From an uncultured beta proteobacterium (GTDB taxonomy: Bacteria > Pseudomonadota > Gammaproteobacteria > Burkholderiales > Burkholderiaceae_C), in the NCBI GenBank assembly GCA_903870955.1, contig CAIQEX010000054.1, positions 1-23,989 of the forward strand: a DNA stretch of 23,989 nt, read 5' to 3'. The notes under the pieces are model-generated. The model was not told the origin of the DNA and did no database searches. It worked only from the letters and a program-made list of their open reading frames with translations. Shown in pieces: positions 1 through 10,150 of this stretch (the first letter of the stretch is position 1; every line of letters starts with the position of its first letter). The position numbers and the translations under genes are program-made.

Positions 1-582
1 AATGATCATGGTGCCCAGATAGTTCATCAAATCTGCAAAGTGGCGGTTGCCGGTGGCGCGTGCCACTTCCATATGGAACTGGAAGTCTGAGGGCACTGCA
101 TCCGAGTCGGCTTCTATGGCCGCAGCAAATGCGTCCAGCATGGCTTGCATGGCAAACAGGTTCGATTCCGTGCGGCGCTGCGCGGCAAGACCCGCGGCCT
201 CCGTTTCGAGGCTTATGCGTAGTTCCAGCAGGGCAATCACGTCGGAAACAGTGGCGAAATCCACGTCAGCAATTCTGAAATTGCCGTTGTCCTGTGCGGG
301 TGCCAGAGCGAAGGTGCCAACGCCGTGCCGTGTTTCCACCAGGCGATTGGCCTGAAGCCGGGAAATGGCCTCGCGCACCACCGTGCGACTGACATCAAAG
401 CGGGCCACGATCTCGGATTCTGTGGGCAGTTTGTCACCCGGTTTGATCACACCCTCACGAATGCTGGTGGCCAGGCTTTCCATGACTTCATTCACCAGGC
501 CACGGGCGCGGCGTGGGCGTGCCAATGCATCACCGGAAACGGTTTCGGTCGGTATCGAACTAGGGGTTTGTACTAGGTTCAT
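1..582 (-). CDS. GntR-family (FadR/FCD subfamily) transcriptional regulator, C-terminus cut by window edge
   Basis: The minus strand is open from an ATG at 582 to base 1, giving 194 residues without a stop. The start is supported by an AAGGA ribosome-binding site about 8 nt upstream. Residues about 28-92 form a GntR winged helix (KLPTESEIVARFDVSRTVVR, then a typical HGVGTF wing). From about residue 110 an FCD ligand-binding domain begins; D166 and H170 in DFQFHMEVARATGN match the first metal-binding Asp and His of that domain. Roughly the last 40-50 residues of a usual 230-240-residue FCD regulator lie outside the window. It is divergent from udh with an 81-nt gap, so it probably controls the hexuronate operon and senses a uronate, aldarate or lactone. 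That role is inferred from position; family and start are well supported. Confidence 0.93.
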   Translation of the reverse strand, partial: MNLVQTPSSIPTETVSGDALARPRRARGLVNEVMESLATSIREGVIKPGDKLPTESEIVARFDVSRTVVREAISRLQANRLVETRHGVGTFALAPAQDNGNFRIADVDFATVSDVIALLELRISLETEAAGLAAQRRTESNLFAMQAMLDAFAAAIEADSDAVPSDFQFHMEVARATGNRHFADLMNYLGTMII

Positions 583-592
583 TGAAAAATCC

Positions 593-621
593 TTGACGCA
601 GACGAGTTGGCTGCAGACAAT
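593..621 (+). promoter_or_regulatory. Candidate sigma-70 promoter for the udh operon
   Basis: TTGACG at 593-598 (5 of 6 matches to the -35 consensus) is followed after 17 bp by GACAAT at 616-621 (4 of 6 matches to the -10 consensus). It points towards udh, leaving a leader of about 35 nt. The assignment rests on consensus and spacing only. Confidence 0.45.
607..620. promoter_or_regulatory. Candidate operator palindrome in the gntR-udh divergent region
   Basis: TTGGCTGCAGACAA is an inverted repeat with CTGCAG at its centre, TTG/CAA ends and one mismatched pair. It lies within the spacer and -10 of the candidate udh promoter, where a repressor would block RNA polymerase. FCD-type GntR proteins usually bind short palindromes with TTG or TGT arms. 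Binding itself is inferred. Confidence 0.4.
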
Positions 622-648
622 TTAGCACATACGACATCAGACAACTTA
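614..648 (+). repeat. Direct repeat CAGACAA-n-TTA, two copies 24 bp apart
   Basis: CAGACAATTTA (614-624) and CAGACAACTTA (638-648) differ at one base and are 24 bp apart. The first copy overlaps the candidate operator palindrome, so the second may be an auxiliary half-site for the divergent GntR regulator. The repeat is visible; its function is a guess. Confidence 0.4.
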
Positions 649-663
649 CAAGATTTACTCAAA

Positions 664-1494
664 ATGACGATAAAAGTACACCATACACTGCTTTTGACCG
701 GCGCCGCGGGCGGACTGGGAACCGCGTTGCGCGAACGCCTCAAAGCCAACTGCGATGTACTGCGATTGTCTGGTCGCGGCAACCTCGGAACGCCGCGTGA
801 AGGCGAGGAAATTGTGGTGGCGGATCTGGCCGATGCCGAGGCACTTAGCCATGCGGTGAAAGGCTGCGACGCCATCGTCCATATGGGCGGCATGTCGACA
901 GAAGGAGCCTTTGGGCCGATATTGCAGGGCAATATCCTGGGCGTCTACAACCTGTATGAAGCCGCGCGCATTCATGGCGTCAAGCGCGTCATCTTTGCCA
1001 GTTCCAACCACGTCACCGGTTTCTACCGCCAAAACGAGGTAATCACACCCGACCATCCGGCACGACCCGACGGTCTATACGGTGTCAGCAAAGCCTTCGG
1101 TGAAGACCTGTCGCGCATGTACTACGATCGTTACGGTGTTGAAACGGCCTGCCTGCGCATTGGCTCATCCTTTGCCAAGCCCACCGACCGCCGCATGCTG
1201 GCCAGTTGGCTTAGCTATGACGACTTGCATCGCATGATCACGGCTTGCCTGACCACGCCAGTGTTGGGTCACACCATTATTTACGGTGTGTCAGACAACG
1301 CAGCGTCCTGGTGGGACAACAGTTCTGCGCGGCATGTGGGCTACGTGCCAAAGGATTCGGCCGATGGTTTCCGCGAAGCCGTTTATGCCAGCACGCCGGA
1401 ACCCGACCTTAGCGATCCCGTTGTGCAGTTTCAAGGTGGTGGCACGCTGATGGCGGGCATTGCCATGACGTCACACCTCAAGGCTGGCAAGTAA
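664..1494 (+). CDS. udh: NAD-dependent uronate dehydrogenase
   Basis: The 276-residue product is an extended-type short-chain dehydrogenase. Udh oxidises D-galacturonate or D-glucuronate with NAD+ to the aldaro-lactone in the cytoplasm, the entry step of the oxidative uronate pathway. The N-terminus has the Rossmann motif GAAGGLG (G13, G16, G19), an SSNH segment at 113-116 containing the catalytic Ser, and the pair Y139/K143 in YGVSK. Length fits the family (about 265-275). The frame stays open to a TTG at 607, but the ATG at 664 places the first beta strand and nucleotide motif correctly and leaves room for the promoter. The stop is 4 nt before the lactonase ATG, so the two are co-transcribed. 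The downstream lactonase, GarD and GarL make this identification firm compared with other NAD-dependent epimerase/dehydratase proteins. Confidence 0.92.
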   Translation: MTIKVHHTLLLTGAAGGLGTALRERLKANCDVLRLSGRGNLGTPREGEEIVVADLADAEALSHAVKGCDAIVHMGGMSTEGAFGPILQGNILGVYNLYEAARIHGVKRVIFASSNHVTGFYRQNEVITPDHPARPDGLYGVSKAFGEDLSRMYYDRYGVETACLRIGSSFAKPTDRRMLASWLSYDDLHRMITACLTTPVLGHTIIYGVSDNAASWWDNSSARHVGYVPKDSADGFREAVYASTPEPDLSDPVVQFQGGGTLMAGIAMTSHLKAGK

Positions 1495-1498
1495 CGCC

Positions 1499-3450
<1,952 letters not shown>

Positions 3451-3490
3451 GTTCGCCCAAAGCGAACGGGCTGCAGTGGTATCGCACTGC
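3451..3490 (+). other. Two tandem intergenic hairpins between dctP and dctQ
   Basis: Directly after the dctP stop, GTTCGC (3451-3456) pairs perfectly with GCGAAC (3462-3467) across CCAAA. GCAGTG (3473-3478) then pairs perfectly with CACTGC (3485-3490) across a 6-nt loop. No T-run follows, so they do not look like an intrinsic terminator. Their position suggests mRNA stabilisation or processing that keeps the receptor in excess over the membrane subunits; this is inferred. Confidence 0.6.
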
Positions 3491-3513
3491 TGCGGCCTCA
3501 ACCGAGTTTAAAA

Positions 3514-4008
3514 ATGAAACCTCTAACCTGGCTGAATCGCATTCTGTCGCGCTGGACCATGTATCTGGCGTGCACCTGCCTGGCAGGCCTTCTGAGCGTG
3601 GTGATCTACGGCGTGGTGCTGCGCTATGTATTTAACGACGCGCCGCCTTATGTGGAACAGGTGGCACTGCTGCTGGTGGTGTCGGTGGCCATGTTTGGCG
3701 CCTCCGCTGGTGTGCGCGATGCAGGCCATATTGGTCTGGACTCGTTGGTCAAGGTGCTGCCCGATGCGGTGCAGTTCTGGTGCAAAGTTGTCGTCTTCGT
3801 GCTGGTGATCTGTTTTGCCCTGGCCCTGCTGGGTGGCGGCACGCTGATGGCCATCTCCACCTACGCCAGCACCATCCCCACGCTGGGCCTGTCCGAAGCC
3901 TTTCGCTACCTGCCGGTACTGATCTCGGGCGTGCTCATCATTCTCTTTTCCATTGAACATCTGCTGGCCCAGTTCTCCGGCGAAAAGGTAGCTCCGTCAT
4001 GGCACTAA
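3514..4008 (+). CDS. dctQ: TRAP transporter small membrane subunit (DctQ family)
   Basis: A 164-residue inner-membrane protein with four predicted hydrophobic helices, roughly at residues 15-36, 45-66, 88-112 and 130-152, the standard DctQ layout. The segment VVLRYVFNDAPPYVEQ between helices 1 and 2 is the conserved DctQ signature around the periplasmic/cytoplasmic border. It forms the small subunit of the transporter with DctM and the DctP receptor. Its 3' end overlaps the dctM start by 10 nt, which suggests translational coupling. The 63-nt gap to dctP holds two hairpins. Confidence 0.92.
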   Translation: MKPLTWLNRILSRWTMYLACTCLAGLLSVVIYGVVLRYVFNDAPPYVEQVALLLVVSVAMFGASAGVRDAGHIGLDSLVKVLPDAVQFWCKVVVFVLVICFALALLGGGTLMAISTYASTIPTLGLSEAFRYLPVLISGVLIILFSIEHLLAQFSGEKVAPSWH

Positions 4009-5351
4009 CCGTACTTTGTTTAGGCTTTGTAGCCTTCCTGCTTCTGGGCGTGCCCGTAGCGTTTTCCATTGGGCTGGCCTGCCTGGCCACATTCGCTGTC
4101 GAAGGTCTGCCGTTCGAGACCGCCATCCAGATGATGGTCTCAGGCATGAATGTGTTTTCCTTCCTGGCGATCCCGTTCTTCATCTTCTCAGGCGAGTTGA
4201 TGTTGCACGGTGGCATTGCCGACAAGATCGTGGACTTTGCCCGTAGCCTGGTCGGTCACTGGAAGGGCGGCCTGGGACTGGCGAATGTGGTGGCTTCCAC
4301 CCTGTTCGGCGGCGTTTCCGGATCCCCCGTGGCAGACACCTCGGCCATGGGCGGCGTGATGATTCCGATCATGAAGCGCGAAGGCTATAGCGCAGCCTAT
4401 GCCGTCAACGTCACCACGCACGCGTCCTTGACGGGTGCGTTGATGCCGACCTCCCACAACATGATCATCTACGCATTTGCAGCGCAGGCGGCGACCGGCA
4501 TGATTGATGGCCATGTCATCAAGGGCGTGTCTATTGGCGACCTGATGTTTGCCGGTCTGATCCCGTGTTTCTGGATCATGGTTTGCATGCTGGCCACGGC
4601 CTATTGGCAGGCTGCGAAGTACGGCTACCCCAAGCGTGCCGATGGCTCCACGATGTTGGAGAAATTCCCCGGCTGGTCAGCCGTACTGCGCACCTTCATT
4701 GCCTCCATGCCGGGCCTGATGGTGGTGGTGATCATTCTGTTCTGCATCATGAAGGGCGTGGCTACGGCCACCGAGGCGGCTGCCATCGCAGTGAGCTATT
4801 CGCTGCTGCTCACGGTGTTCATCTACCGCACCATGAATAAGGAAAAGCTGCTCAAGTCCCTGGCAAAAGCATCGAAAACCACAGGCGTGATCCTGCTGCT
4901 GATTGGCGTGTCCAACATGCTGCGCTATCAGATGGCGTATCTGGAAATTCCGGATGCGATTGAAGCGGCCCTGCTGTCTGCCACGCAGGAACCCTGGCTG
5001 ATGCTGCTGTACATCAACATCATTCAGATCGTGCTGGGCATCTTCCTTGACATGGCCGCGCACATTCTGATCACGACGCCGCTGTTCTTGCCACTCGCCA
5101 TCCAGATGGGTGTGGGCCCGGTGCAGTTCGGAATGATGCTGTTGCTCAACTGTGCGCTGGGTCTGGTGCATCCACCGGTGGGGACAGTGCAGTTTGTCGG
5201 TTGCGCCATCGGCAATATCTCGATCGGTGAAGCTACCAAGACTGCCTGGCCGTATTACATTGCGATCTGCGTTGCCATCACCCTGGTGACCTATGTGCCG
5301 TCCTTCTCGACTTGGTTGCCCACTTTGATCACCGGGCACGTGGTGCTATGA
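3999..5351 (+). CDS. dctM: TRAP transporter large permease subunit (DctM family)
   Basis: A 450-residue, very hydrophobic protein with about 12 membrane segments. It is the transport-competent subunit of the TRAP system. Family signatures are the N-terminal [14 protein letters not shown] segment, the helix-turn [20 protein letters not shown] and the C-terminal [14 protein letters not shown]. These glycine/serine-rich loops form the sodium and substrate sites in structurally characterised TRAP permeases. Length is normal for a DctM not fused to DctQ. The start overlaps dctQ by 10 nt, and the stop overlaps the garD start (ATGA), so transport and the dehydratase are translationally coupled. Confidence 0.94.
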   Translation: MALTVLCLGFVAFLLLGVPVAFSIGLACLATFAVEGLPFETAIQMMVSGMNVFSFLAIPFFIFSGELMLHGGIADKIVDFARSLVGHWKGGLGLANVVASTLFGGVSGSPVADTSAMGGVMIPIMKREGYSAAYAVNVTTHASLTGALMPTSHNMIIYAFAAQAATGMIDGHVIKGVSIGDLMFAGLIPCFWIMVCMLATAYWQAAKYGYPKRADGSTMLEKFPGWSAVLRTFIASMPGLMVVVIILFCIMKGVATATEAAAIAVSYSLLLTVFIYRTMNKEKLLKSLAKASKTTGVILLLIGVSNMLRYQMAYLEIPDAIEAALLSATQEPWLMLLYINIIQIVLGIFLDMAAHILITTPLFLPLAIQMGVGPVQFGMMLLLNCALGLVHPPVGTVQFVGCAIGNISIGEATKTAWPYYIAICVAITLVTYVPSFSTWLPTLITGHVVL

Positions 5352-6898
5352 GCGACGTGATGAAACCTCTGGTCATCCGGATGCACGCGGGCGACAACGT
5401 CGCCATCGTGGCCAACGACGGCGGTCTGGTTGCCGGCACGCTGCTGGCAGAAGGTTTGACTTTTCTGGACCGTGTGCCACAAGGCCACAAGGTCGCTTTG
5501 TGCGACATCGCGAAAGACGCTGCCGTGGTCCGCTACAACGTGCCCATTGGCTACGCCGTCAAAGACATTGCCGCGGGCAGCTGGGTGCATGAACGCCTGC
5601 TGCACATGCCTGCTGCACGCAGTCTGAACGATCTGCCCATGGCTACAGCGAAGCAGACGCCGCTGGAGCCGCTGGAGGGCTACGCCTTCCAGGGCTACCG
5701 AAATTCTGACGGTTCGGTCGGCACACGCAACATCCTGGCTATTACCACCACGGTGCAGTGCGTGGCCGGTGTGGTGGCATTCGCGGTGCAGCGCATCAAG
5801 GCTGAACTCTTGCCACGCTTCCCCCATGTGGACGACGTGGTCGGTCTGGAGCACTCTTACGGTTGCGGCGTGGCCATTGACGCGCCTGATGCCATCATCC
5901 CCATACGCACGTTACGCAATATCAGCCGCAATCCAAACTTCGGTGGCGAGGTGATGGTGGTTAGCCTGGGCTGCGAAAAGCTGCAACCCGAGCGCCTGCT
6001 ACCCCCCGGCAGCATTGAACTCAAATCCGGCGAAGCGCTGGATGTGGTCTGCCTGCAGGCAGAAGCGCATGTCGGCTTCATGTCCATGGTGGACTCCATA
6101 TTGGCCTCAGCCGAAAAGCATCTGGAACGACTCAATGCGCGACGCCGAGAGACGGTACCCGCCAGTGAATTATTGGTTGGTGTGCAGTGCGGCGGCAGCG
6201 ATGCATTTTCGGGTGTTACGGCCAATCCGGCGGTGGGCTTTTGCACCGACCTCTTGGTGCGTGCCGGTGCCACGGTGCTGTTTTCCGAAACCACCGAAGT
6301 GCGCGACGCCGTGGACCAGATGACGGCCCGCGCAACCACGCCTGAGGTGGCGCAAGCCATGGCCCGTGAGATGGCTTGGTACGACGCCTATCTGGGCCGT
6401 GGTAGTGCTGACCGCAGTGCCAACACCACGCCAGGCAACAAGGCCGGTGGACTTTCGAACATCGTGGAGAAAGCCATGGGCTCGATCATCAAGTCCGGAA
6501 CGGTGCCCATCAGCGCGGTGCTGTCGCCGGGCGAGAAAGCCAGCAGCAAAGGGCTTATCTATGCTGCCACGCCCGCCAGCGACTTCATCTGCGGCACGCT
6601 GCAGTTGGCCGCTGGCATGAACATGCATGTGTTCACCACCGGCCGCGGCACACCCTATGGTCTGGCCGAATGTCCGGTCATCAAGGTGGCCACCCGCACC
6701 GATTTGGCGACGCGCTGGCACGACCTGATGGACTTGAATGCCGGACGCATTGCCGATGGACAAGCCACGATTGCCGACGTCGGATGGGAACTTTTTCACC
6801 TGATGCTCAGCGTTGCCAGTGGCGAGAAGAGAAGCTGGGCTGAGCACTGGAAGCTGCACAACGCCCTGGTGCTGTTCAACCCGGCACCGATTACCTGA
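5348..6898 (+). CDS. garD: Galactarate dehydratase
   Basis: The 516-residue protein aligns over its whole length with E. coli GarD as I remember it (523 aa). Shared blocks include the N-terminal SAF-type domain ([19 protein letters not shown]), [67 protein letters not shown] and a C-terminal [13 protein letters not shown]. GarD is an iron-dependent dehydratase of the UxaA family that converts galactarate to 5-keto-4-deoxy-D-glucarate. The start chosen is the ATG at 5348 overlapping the dctM stop; the frame extends upstream only within dctM. Altronate dehydratase UxaA is a relative, but the SAF arrangement, the ending and the GarL neighbour favour GarD. Activity on glucarate is not expected from the family. 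Confidence 0.93.
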   Translation: MSDVMKPLVIRMHAGDNVAIVANDGGLVAGTLLAEGLTFLDRVPQGHKVALCDIAKDAAVVRYNVPIGYAVKDIAAGSWVHERLLHMPAARSLNDLPMATAKQTPLEPLEGYAFQGYRNSDGSVGTRNILAITTTVQCVAGVVAFAVQRIKAELLPRFPHVDDVVGLEHSYGCGVAIDAPDAIIPIRTLRNISRNPNFGGEVMVVSLGCEKLQPERLLPPGSIELKSGEALDVVCLQAEAHVGFMSMVDSILASAEKHLERLNARRRETVPASELLVGVQCGGSDAFSGVTANPAVGFCTDLLVRAGATVLFSETTEVRDAVDQMTARATTPEVAQAMAREMAWYDAYLGRGSADRSANTTPGNKAGGLSNIVEKAMGSIIKSGTVPISAVLSPGEKASSKGLIYAATPASDFICGTLQLAAGMNMHVFTTGRGTPYGLAECPVIKVATRTDLATRWHDLMDLNAGRIADGQATIADVGWELFHLMLSVASGEKRSWAEHWKLHNALVLFNPAPIT

Positions 6899-6965
6899 AG
6901 CGACCGCTGTAAGCGCACCCGCAGCCATACATGCAACTGAAGCCCACCACACAAGCGAATACCCC

Positions 6966-7748
6966 ATGACACAACCCATTCCCTACCAGGCCTTTCCCAA
7001 CACCTTCAAGCAGGCCTTGCTGGCTGGCCAGCCACTCATTGGCTGCTGGTGCTCACTGGCCAGCCCGATTGCCACCGAAGTGCTGGGCGTGGCCGGCTTC
7101 GACTGGATCCTGTTGGACGGCGAACACTCGCCCAACGATGTCATCAGTTTTGTGCCGCAACTCATGGCGCTCAAGGACAGCAGCAGTGCGCCTGTGGTGC
7201 GCCCCACGAGCAACAACGCGGTGGAAATCAAGCGTTTGCTGGACGCCGGTTTTTACAACTTCCTGATACCCATGGTGCACAGCGCTGAAGACGCGGCCTG
7301 CGCCGTGTCCGCCACGCGCTATCCGCCCGAAGGCATTCGCGGCGTGTCGGTGGCCCAGCGCAGCAACCGCTACGGCACGGTGCCCAATTACTTTCAGGAA
7401 ATCAACCGCCACATCACCATGGCCGTGCAAATCGAAAGCCCACAGGGCGTGGCAGCTGCCGACGAGATTGCCAGCACACCCGGTGTGGATTGCATATTTG
7501 TTGGCCCTTCGGATCTGGCTGCGACCTACGGCCATCTGGGCAATGCCGCCCACCCGGTTGTGCAGACTGCCATTGCAAACATCTTTGCGGCCTGCAAGCG
7601 CGCTGGCATTGCAAGCGGCATCCTGGCGCCGGTGGAAGCAGACGCCCGCCGCTACATGGAAATGGGTGCCACGCTGGTCGCCGTGGGCAGCGATCTAGGC
7701 GTATTCCGCAGCGCCACACAGGCCCTCAAAGACCGCTACATCGCCTAA
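6966..7748 (+). CDS. garL: 5-keto-4-deoxy-D-glucarate aldolase
   Basis: A 260-residue class II aldolase of the HpcH/HpaI family, close to E. coli GarL (256 aa) along its whole length. It cleaves 5-keto-4-deoxy-D-glucarate into pyruvate and tartronate semialdehyde. Conserved blocks seen are [34 protein letters not shown] (catalytic His and acid region), [10 protein letters not shown], a metal-binding Glu in VQIESPQG, then [13 protein letters not shown] and [13 protein letters not shown]. The ATG at 6966 gives the family N-terminus; an open frame further upstream overlaps garD and is not used. The ribosome-binding site is weak. The 67-nt gap to garD and 30-nt gap to glxR fit one transcript. Confidence 0.94.
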   Translation: MTQPIPYQAFPNTFKQALLAGQPLIGCWCSLASPIATEVLGVAGFDWILLDGEHSPNDVISFVPQLMALKDSSSAPVVRPTSNNAVEIKRLLDAGFYNFLIPMVHSAEDAACAVSATRYPPEGIRGVSVAQRSNRYGTVPNYFQEINRHITMAVQIESPQGVAAADEIASTPGVDCIFVGPSDLAATYGHLGNAAHPVVQTAIANIFAACKRAGIASGILAPVEADARRYMEMGATLVAVGSDLGVFRSATQALKDRYIA

Positions 7749-7778
7749 TTCTCTCTTTAACTTTCTGGACTTCACAGC

Positions 7779-8672
7779 ATGAGCACACTTGGATTTATCG
7801 GCCTGGGCATCATGGGCGCACCCATGGCCCGGCACCTGATCTCCGCCGGTCACACGGTCTACATGAACACCCGCGGCAACCCGCCCGATGACTTGGTGAA
7901 TGCCGGTGGCAAGTCCTGCACCAACGCCACCGAAGTGGCACAAAAGGCCGACATCATTTTCCTGATGCTGCCCGACACGCCCGATGTCGAAGCGGTGTTG
8001 TTTGGCGCCAATGGTGTGGCAGAAGGCCTGACACCCGGCAAGACCGTGGTGGACATGAGTTCCATCTCGCCCGTGGTGACCAAGGCATTTGCCGAGCGCA
8101 TCAATGCCCTGGATTGTGACTACATGGATGCACCGGTCTCCGGTGGTGAAGTGGGTGCCAAGGCCGCGAGCCTGACCATCATGGTCGGCGCCAGTGAAGA
8201 GACCTTTGACAAGGTGTTGCCGCTGCTGCAATGCATGGGCAAGAACATCACCCTGGTCGGCGGCAATGGCGACGGCCAGACCTGCAAGGTTGCCAACCAG
8301 ATCATCGTTGCCCTCAATATTGCCGCTGTCGGTGAAGCCCTGCTATTTGCCAGCAAGGCCGGTGCCGATCCGGCCAAGGTGCGCCAGGCGCTGATGGGTG
8401 GCTTCGCCGCATCACGCATCCTGGAAGTGCATGGCGAGCGCATGATCAAGCGCACCTTTAACCCTGGCTTTCGCATCGGCTTACACCAGAAGGATCTGGG
8501 CCTTGCCCTGCAAGGCGCCCGCGAACTCGGCATGGCGCTGCCCCAGACCGCAGGGGCTGCGCAGCTGATGCAAGTGTGTAGCGCCAACGGCTTACAAAAT
8601 CTCGATCACTCCGGCCTGGTAAGGGCCCTTGAAATTATGGCCAATCACCAAGTCGCCCCCGACCCCGCCTAA
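7779..8672 (+). CDS. glxR: Tartronate semialdehyde reductase (2-hydroxy-3-oxopropionate reductase)
   Basis: A 297-residue beta-hydroxyacid dehydrogenase. It reduces tartronate semialdehyde from GarL to D-glycerate with NAD(P)H. The nucleotide motif GLGIMG is at residues 8-13, the substrate loop DAPVSGGEVGA follows at about 118-128, and the catalytic lysine is K170 in GDGQTCKVANQ. The middle and C-terminal blocks (ALLFASKAGADP, ILEVHGERMIKRTFNPGF, and a final DHSGLVRALEIMANH) resemble E. coli GlxR more than GarR, hence the symbol; the reaction is the same. It is the last gene of the tight udh-garL run, followed by a 256-nt gap with a likely terminator. Confidence 0.93.
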   Translation: MSTLGFIGLGIMGAPMARHLISAGHTVYMNTRGNPPDDLVNAGGKSCTNATEVAQKADIIFLMLPDTPDVEAVLFGANGVAEGLTPGKTVVDMSSISPVVTKAFAERINALDCDYMDAPVSGGEVGAKAASLTIMVGASEETFDKVLPLLQCMGKNITLVGGNGDGQTCKVANQIIVALNIAAVGEALLFASKAGADPAKVRQALMGGFAASRILEVHGERMIKRTFNPGFRIGLHQKDLGLALQGARELGMALPQTAGAAQLMQVCSANGLQNLDHSGLVRALEIMANHQVAPDPA

Positions 8673-8781
8673 GTTCTTCAGCCCTCTTCCTGTTGCCTTG
8701 AGCGCAGCAGGAATGTGTGACGCAAGAAGGCTCCGCGAAGTGGCGGGGCGCAGTCAGGCTTAACCCGTCTGAGCCAATTCT

Positions 8782-8819
8782 GGAATGCGCTTATGCGCCG
8801 TTCCTGGATTTCCTTTTTT
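8782..8819 (+). terminator. Probable intrinsic terminator downstream of glxR
   Basis: GGAATGCGC (8782-8790) pairs with GCGCCGTTCC (8795-8804) across the loop TTAT, with a small internal mismatch. A T-rich tail with six consecutive T (8814-8819) follows. It lies 110 nt after the glxR stop and would end the udh-glxR transcript before the porin gene. Confidence 0.5.
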
Positions 8820-8829
8820 CAAAATTTAT

Positions 8830-8855
8830 CCATTAAAGCGCGCTGCGCTTGATGG
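8830..8855 (+). other. Inverted repeat in the porin leader region
   Basis: AAGCGC (8836-8841) and GCGCTT (8845-8850) form a perfect 6-bp stem with a 3-nt loop, extended by CCAT/ATGG ends (8830-8833 with 8852-8855). It sits about 75 nt before the porin ATG and has no T-run. It may be an operator or a 5'-leader hairpin. The rest of the 8673-8928 gap shows no supported gene. Confidence 0.4.
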
Positions 8856-8928
8856 GTCACCCGAGCATGCGCGTTGCACTTTTAGCAGCGTGTGGCATAT
8901 CCACAGTCCATTCCAAACAGGAAACATC

Positions 8929-10035
8929 ATGAAATTCACATCCAAACCCCTCGCTGCAATCGCCCTACTCACCATGGCCGGAGCCGCAAGTGCTGAAGAC
9001 TCGTTCAAGGTCTACGGTCTGCTCGACGTCAATCTGTCCAGCTATACAGCGGGCGATTCGTCGAACGGGACCGGCGCCAGCGGCAATAAGGTTGTGTTGC
9101 AAGACGGCGTGACCAATGGCTTGAACGGCTCGCGTTGGGGCATCAAGGCACAAAAAGACCTGAACGACGGCCTGGTTGCGGGTGCGCTGCTGGAAGGTGG
9201 CGTTAACACCGACACCGGCGCATCCGGTCAAGGTGGTCTGGCTTTTGGTCGCCAGATTTTTGTGTCGCTGGCCAAGGCTGGTGCCGGTGAACTGCGCGTC
9301 GGCCGCCAGTATGTGCTGAGCGACTCCGTCATCGGCATGGGCAACCCCTTTGGCAATGCACTGGTGAACAACCCCACTACGGGCGTGACTGACGTTACCA
9401 AGAAGTTGCCATACTTTCTGAACCCCTCGCGCGCGGACAATGTGCTGCAGTACCAGACCCCGTCCTTCTCCGGTTTAACCGCCGCAGTTCAAGTTGCACC
9501 CGGTGAAAACAGCACCACTGCGGACGACTTTTTTGGCTTGCGTGCCATCTATGCAAATGGCCCCCTGAATATTGGCGGCAGTTACGAGTGGAACAAGGAC
9601 CGCGCCACAACGAACACGACCAACAAGGTGTTCTCCTTCAGCGCCAACTACAACTTTGGAAGCTTCAAACTGCTGGGCGGCCTGCAGAACGTTAGTGACT
9701 TCACCACCACATCGGGCAATGGCACGGCAGCTGGTTACCTCAACACCGTGACAGGTCCAGCAGGTGTCTTTGCCTTTACGAAACTGAGCGGCTACACCTT
9801 GGGAGCTGAAGTACCCGTGGGAACGGCAGATGTGGTCGGCGTGAACTACACCTTGATGACCTACGAGAGCGCCACCGGTGCAACCGCCAACCTCGGCAAG
9901 ATCGCCGGCTCCGTGCGCCATGACCTGGGTAAGGACACCTACCTGTACGCCGGTGTTTCCACGGCTGTGGGCGATCTGAAAGACCACATCAGCGAAAAGA
10001 CTGTAGTGCAACTGGGCTTCCGCACGGCCTTCTGA
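8929..10035 (+). CDS. Outer membrane general porin (gram-negative Porin_4 type)
   Basis: The 368-residue protein starts with a signal peptide (MKFTSK, then a hydrophobic stretch ending in GAASA before EDSFKVYG). The mature N-terminus SFKVYGLLDVNLSSY, the GSRWGIKAQKDLNDGL segment, GRQIFVSL and LRVGRQYV strands, and a C-terminal Phe (VVQLGFRTAF) are standard for the trimeric 16-stranded porins of beta-proteobacteria. Alternating hydrophobic residues throughout indicate a beta barrel. The ATG at 8929 was chosen because it opens the signal peptide; the upstream open frame is spacer. Its place between the uronate operon and the polygalacturonase suggests that it passes galacturonate or short oligogalacturonides, but porin selectivity cannot be read from sequence. 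Confidence 0.92.
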   Translation: MKFTSKPLAAIALLTMAGAASAEDSFKVYGLLDVNLSSYTAGDSSNGTGASGNKVVLQDGVTNGLNGSRWGIKAQKDLNDGLVAGALLEGGVNTDTGASGQGGLAFGRQIFVSLAKAGAGELRVGRQYVLSDSVIGMGNPFGNALVNNPTTGVTDVTKKLPYFLNPSRADNVLQYQTPSFSGLTAAVQVAPGENSTTADDFFGLRAIYANGPLNIGGSYEWNKDRATTNTTNKVFSFSANYNFGSFKLLGGLQNVSDFTTTSGNGTAAGYLNTVTGPAGVFAFTKLSGYTLGAEVPVGTADVVGVNYTLMTYESATGATANLGKIAGSVRHDLGKDTYLYAGVSTAVGDLKDHISEKTVVQLGFRTAF

Positions 10036-10079
10036 TGGAGCTTTTGTTTCGTTTCCCATAGACGGGAAGACTGTGAGTG

Positions 10080-10111
10080 ACCCGGGCGAAGACATGGAGC
10101 TTTACCCGGGT
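10080..10111 (+). other. Inverted repeat ACCCGGG...CCCGGGT upstream of polygalacturonase
   Basis: ACCCGGG (10080-10086) can pair with CCCGGGT (10105-10111) across an 18-nt loop. A weaker TTCCC/GGGAA pair lies just upstream near 10055-10068. No T-run follows. It could be a porin transcript end, an operator for the polygalacturonase gene, or chance; nothing else is evident between 10036 and 10150. Confidence 0.3.
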
Positions 10112-10150
10112 TAAGAGTTGGGCATATTTAATCAAAATGAGGCAAACAAA

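Noticed and set aside
607..663. N-terminal extension of udh from a TTG
   Set aside because: It would cover the candidate promoter and adds 19 residues before the Rossmann motif; the ATG at 664 gives the family N-terminus.
8713..8763. 16-codon open frame between glxR and the porin gene
   Set aside because: Too short, no ribosome-binding site, and no similarity that I can recognise.
10118..10150. TTG start adding 11 residues to the polygalacturonase
   Set aside because: The ATG at 10151 puts the twin-arginine motif at a normal distance from the N-terminus; no clear ribosome-binding site favours the TTG.
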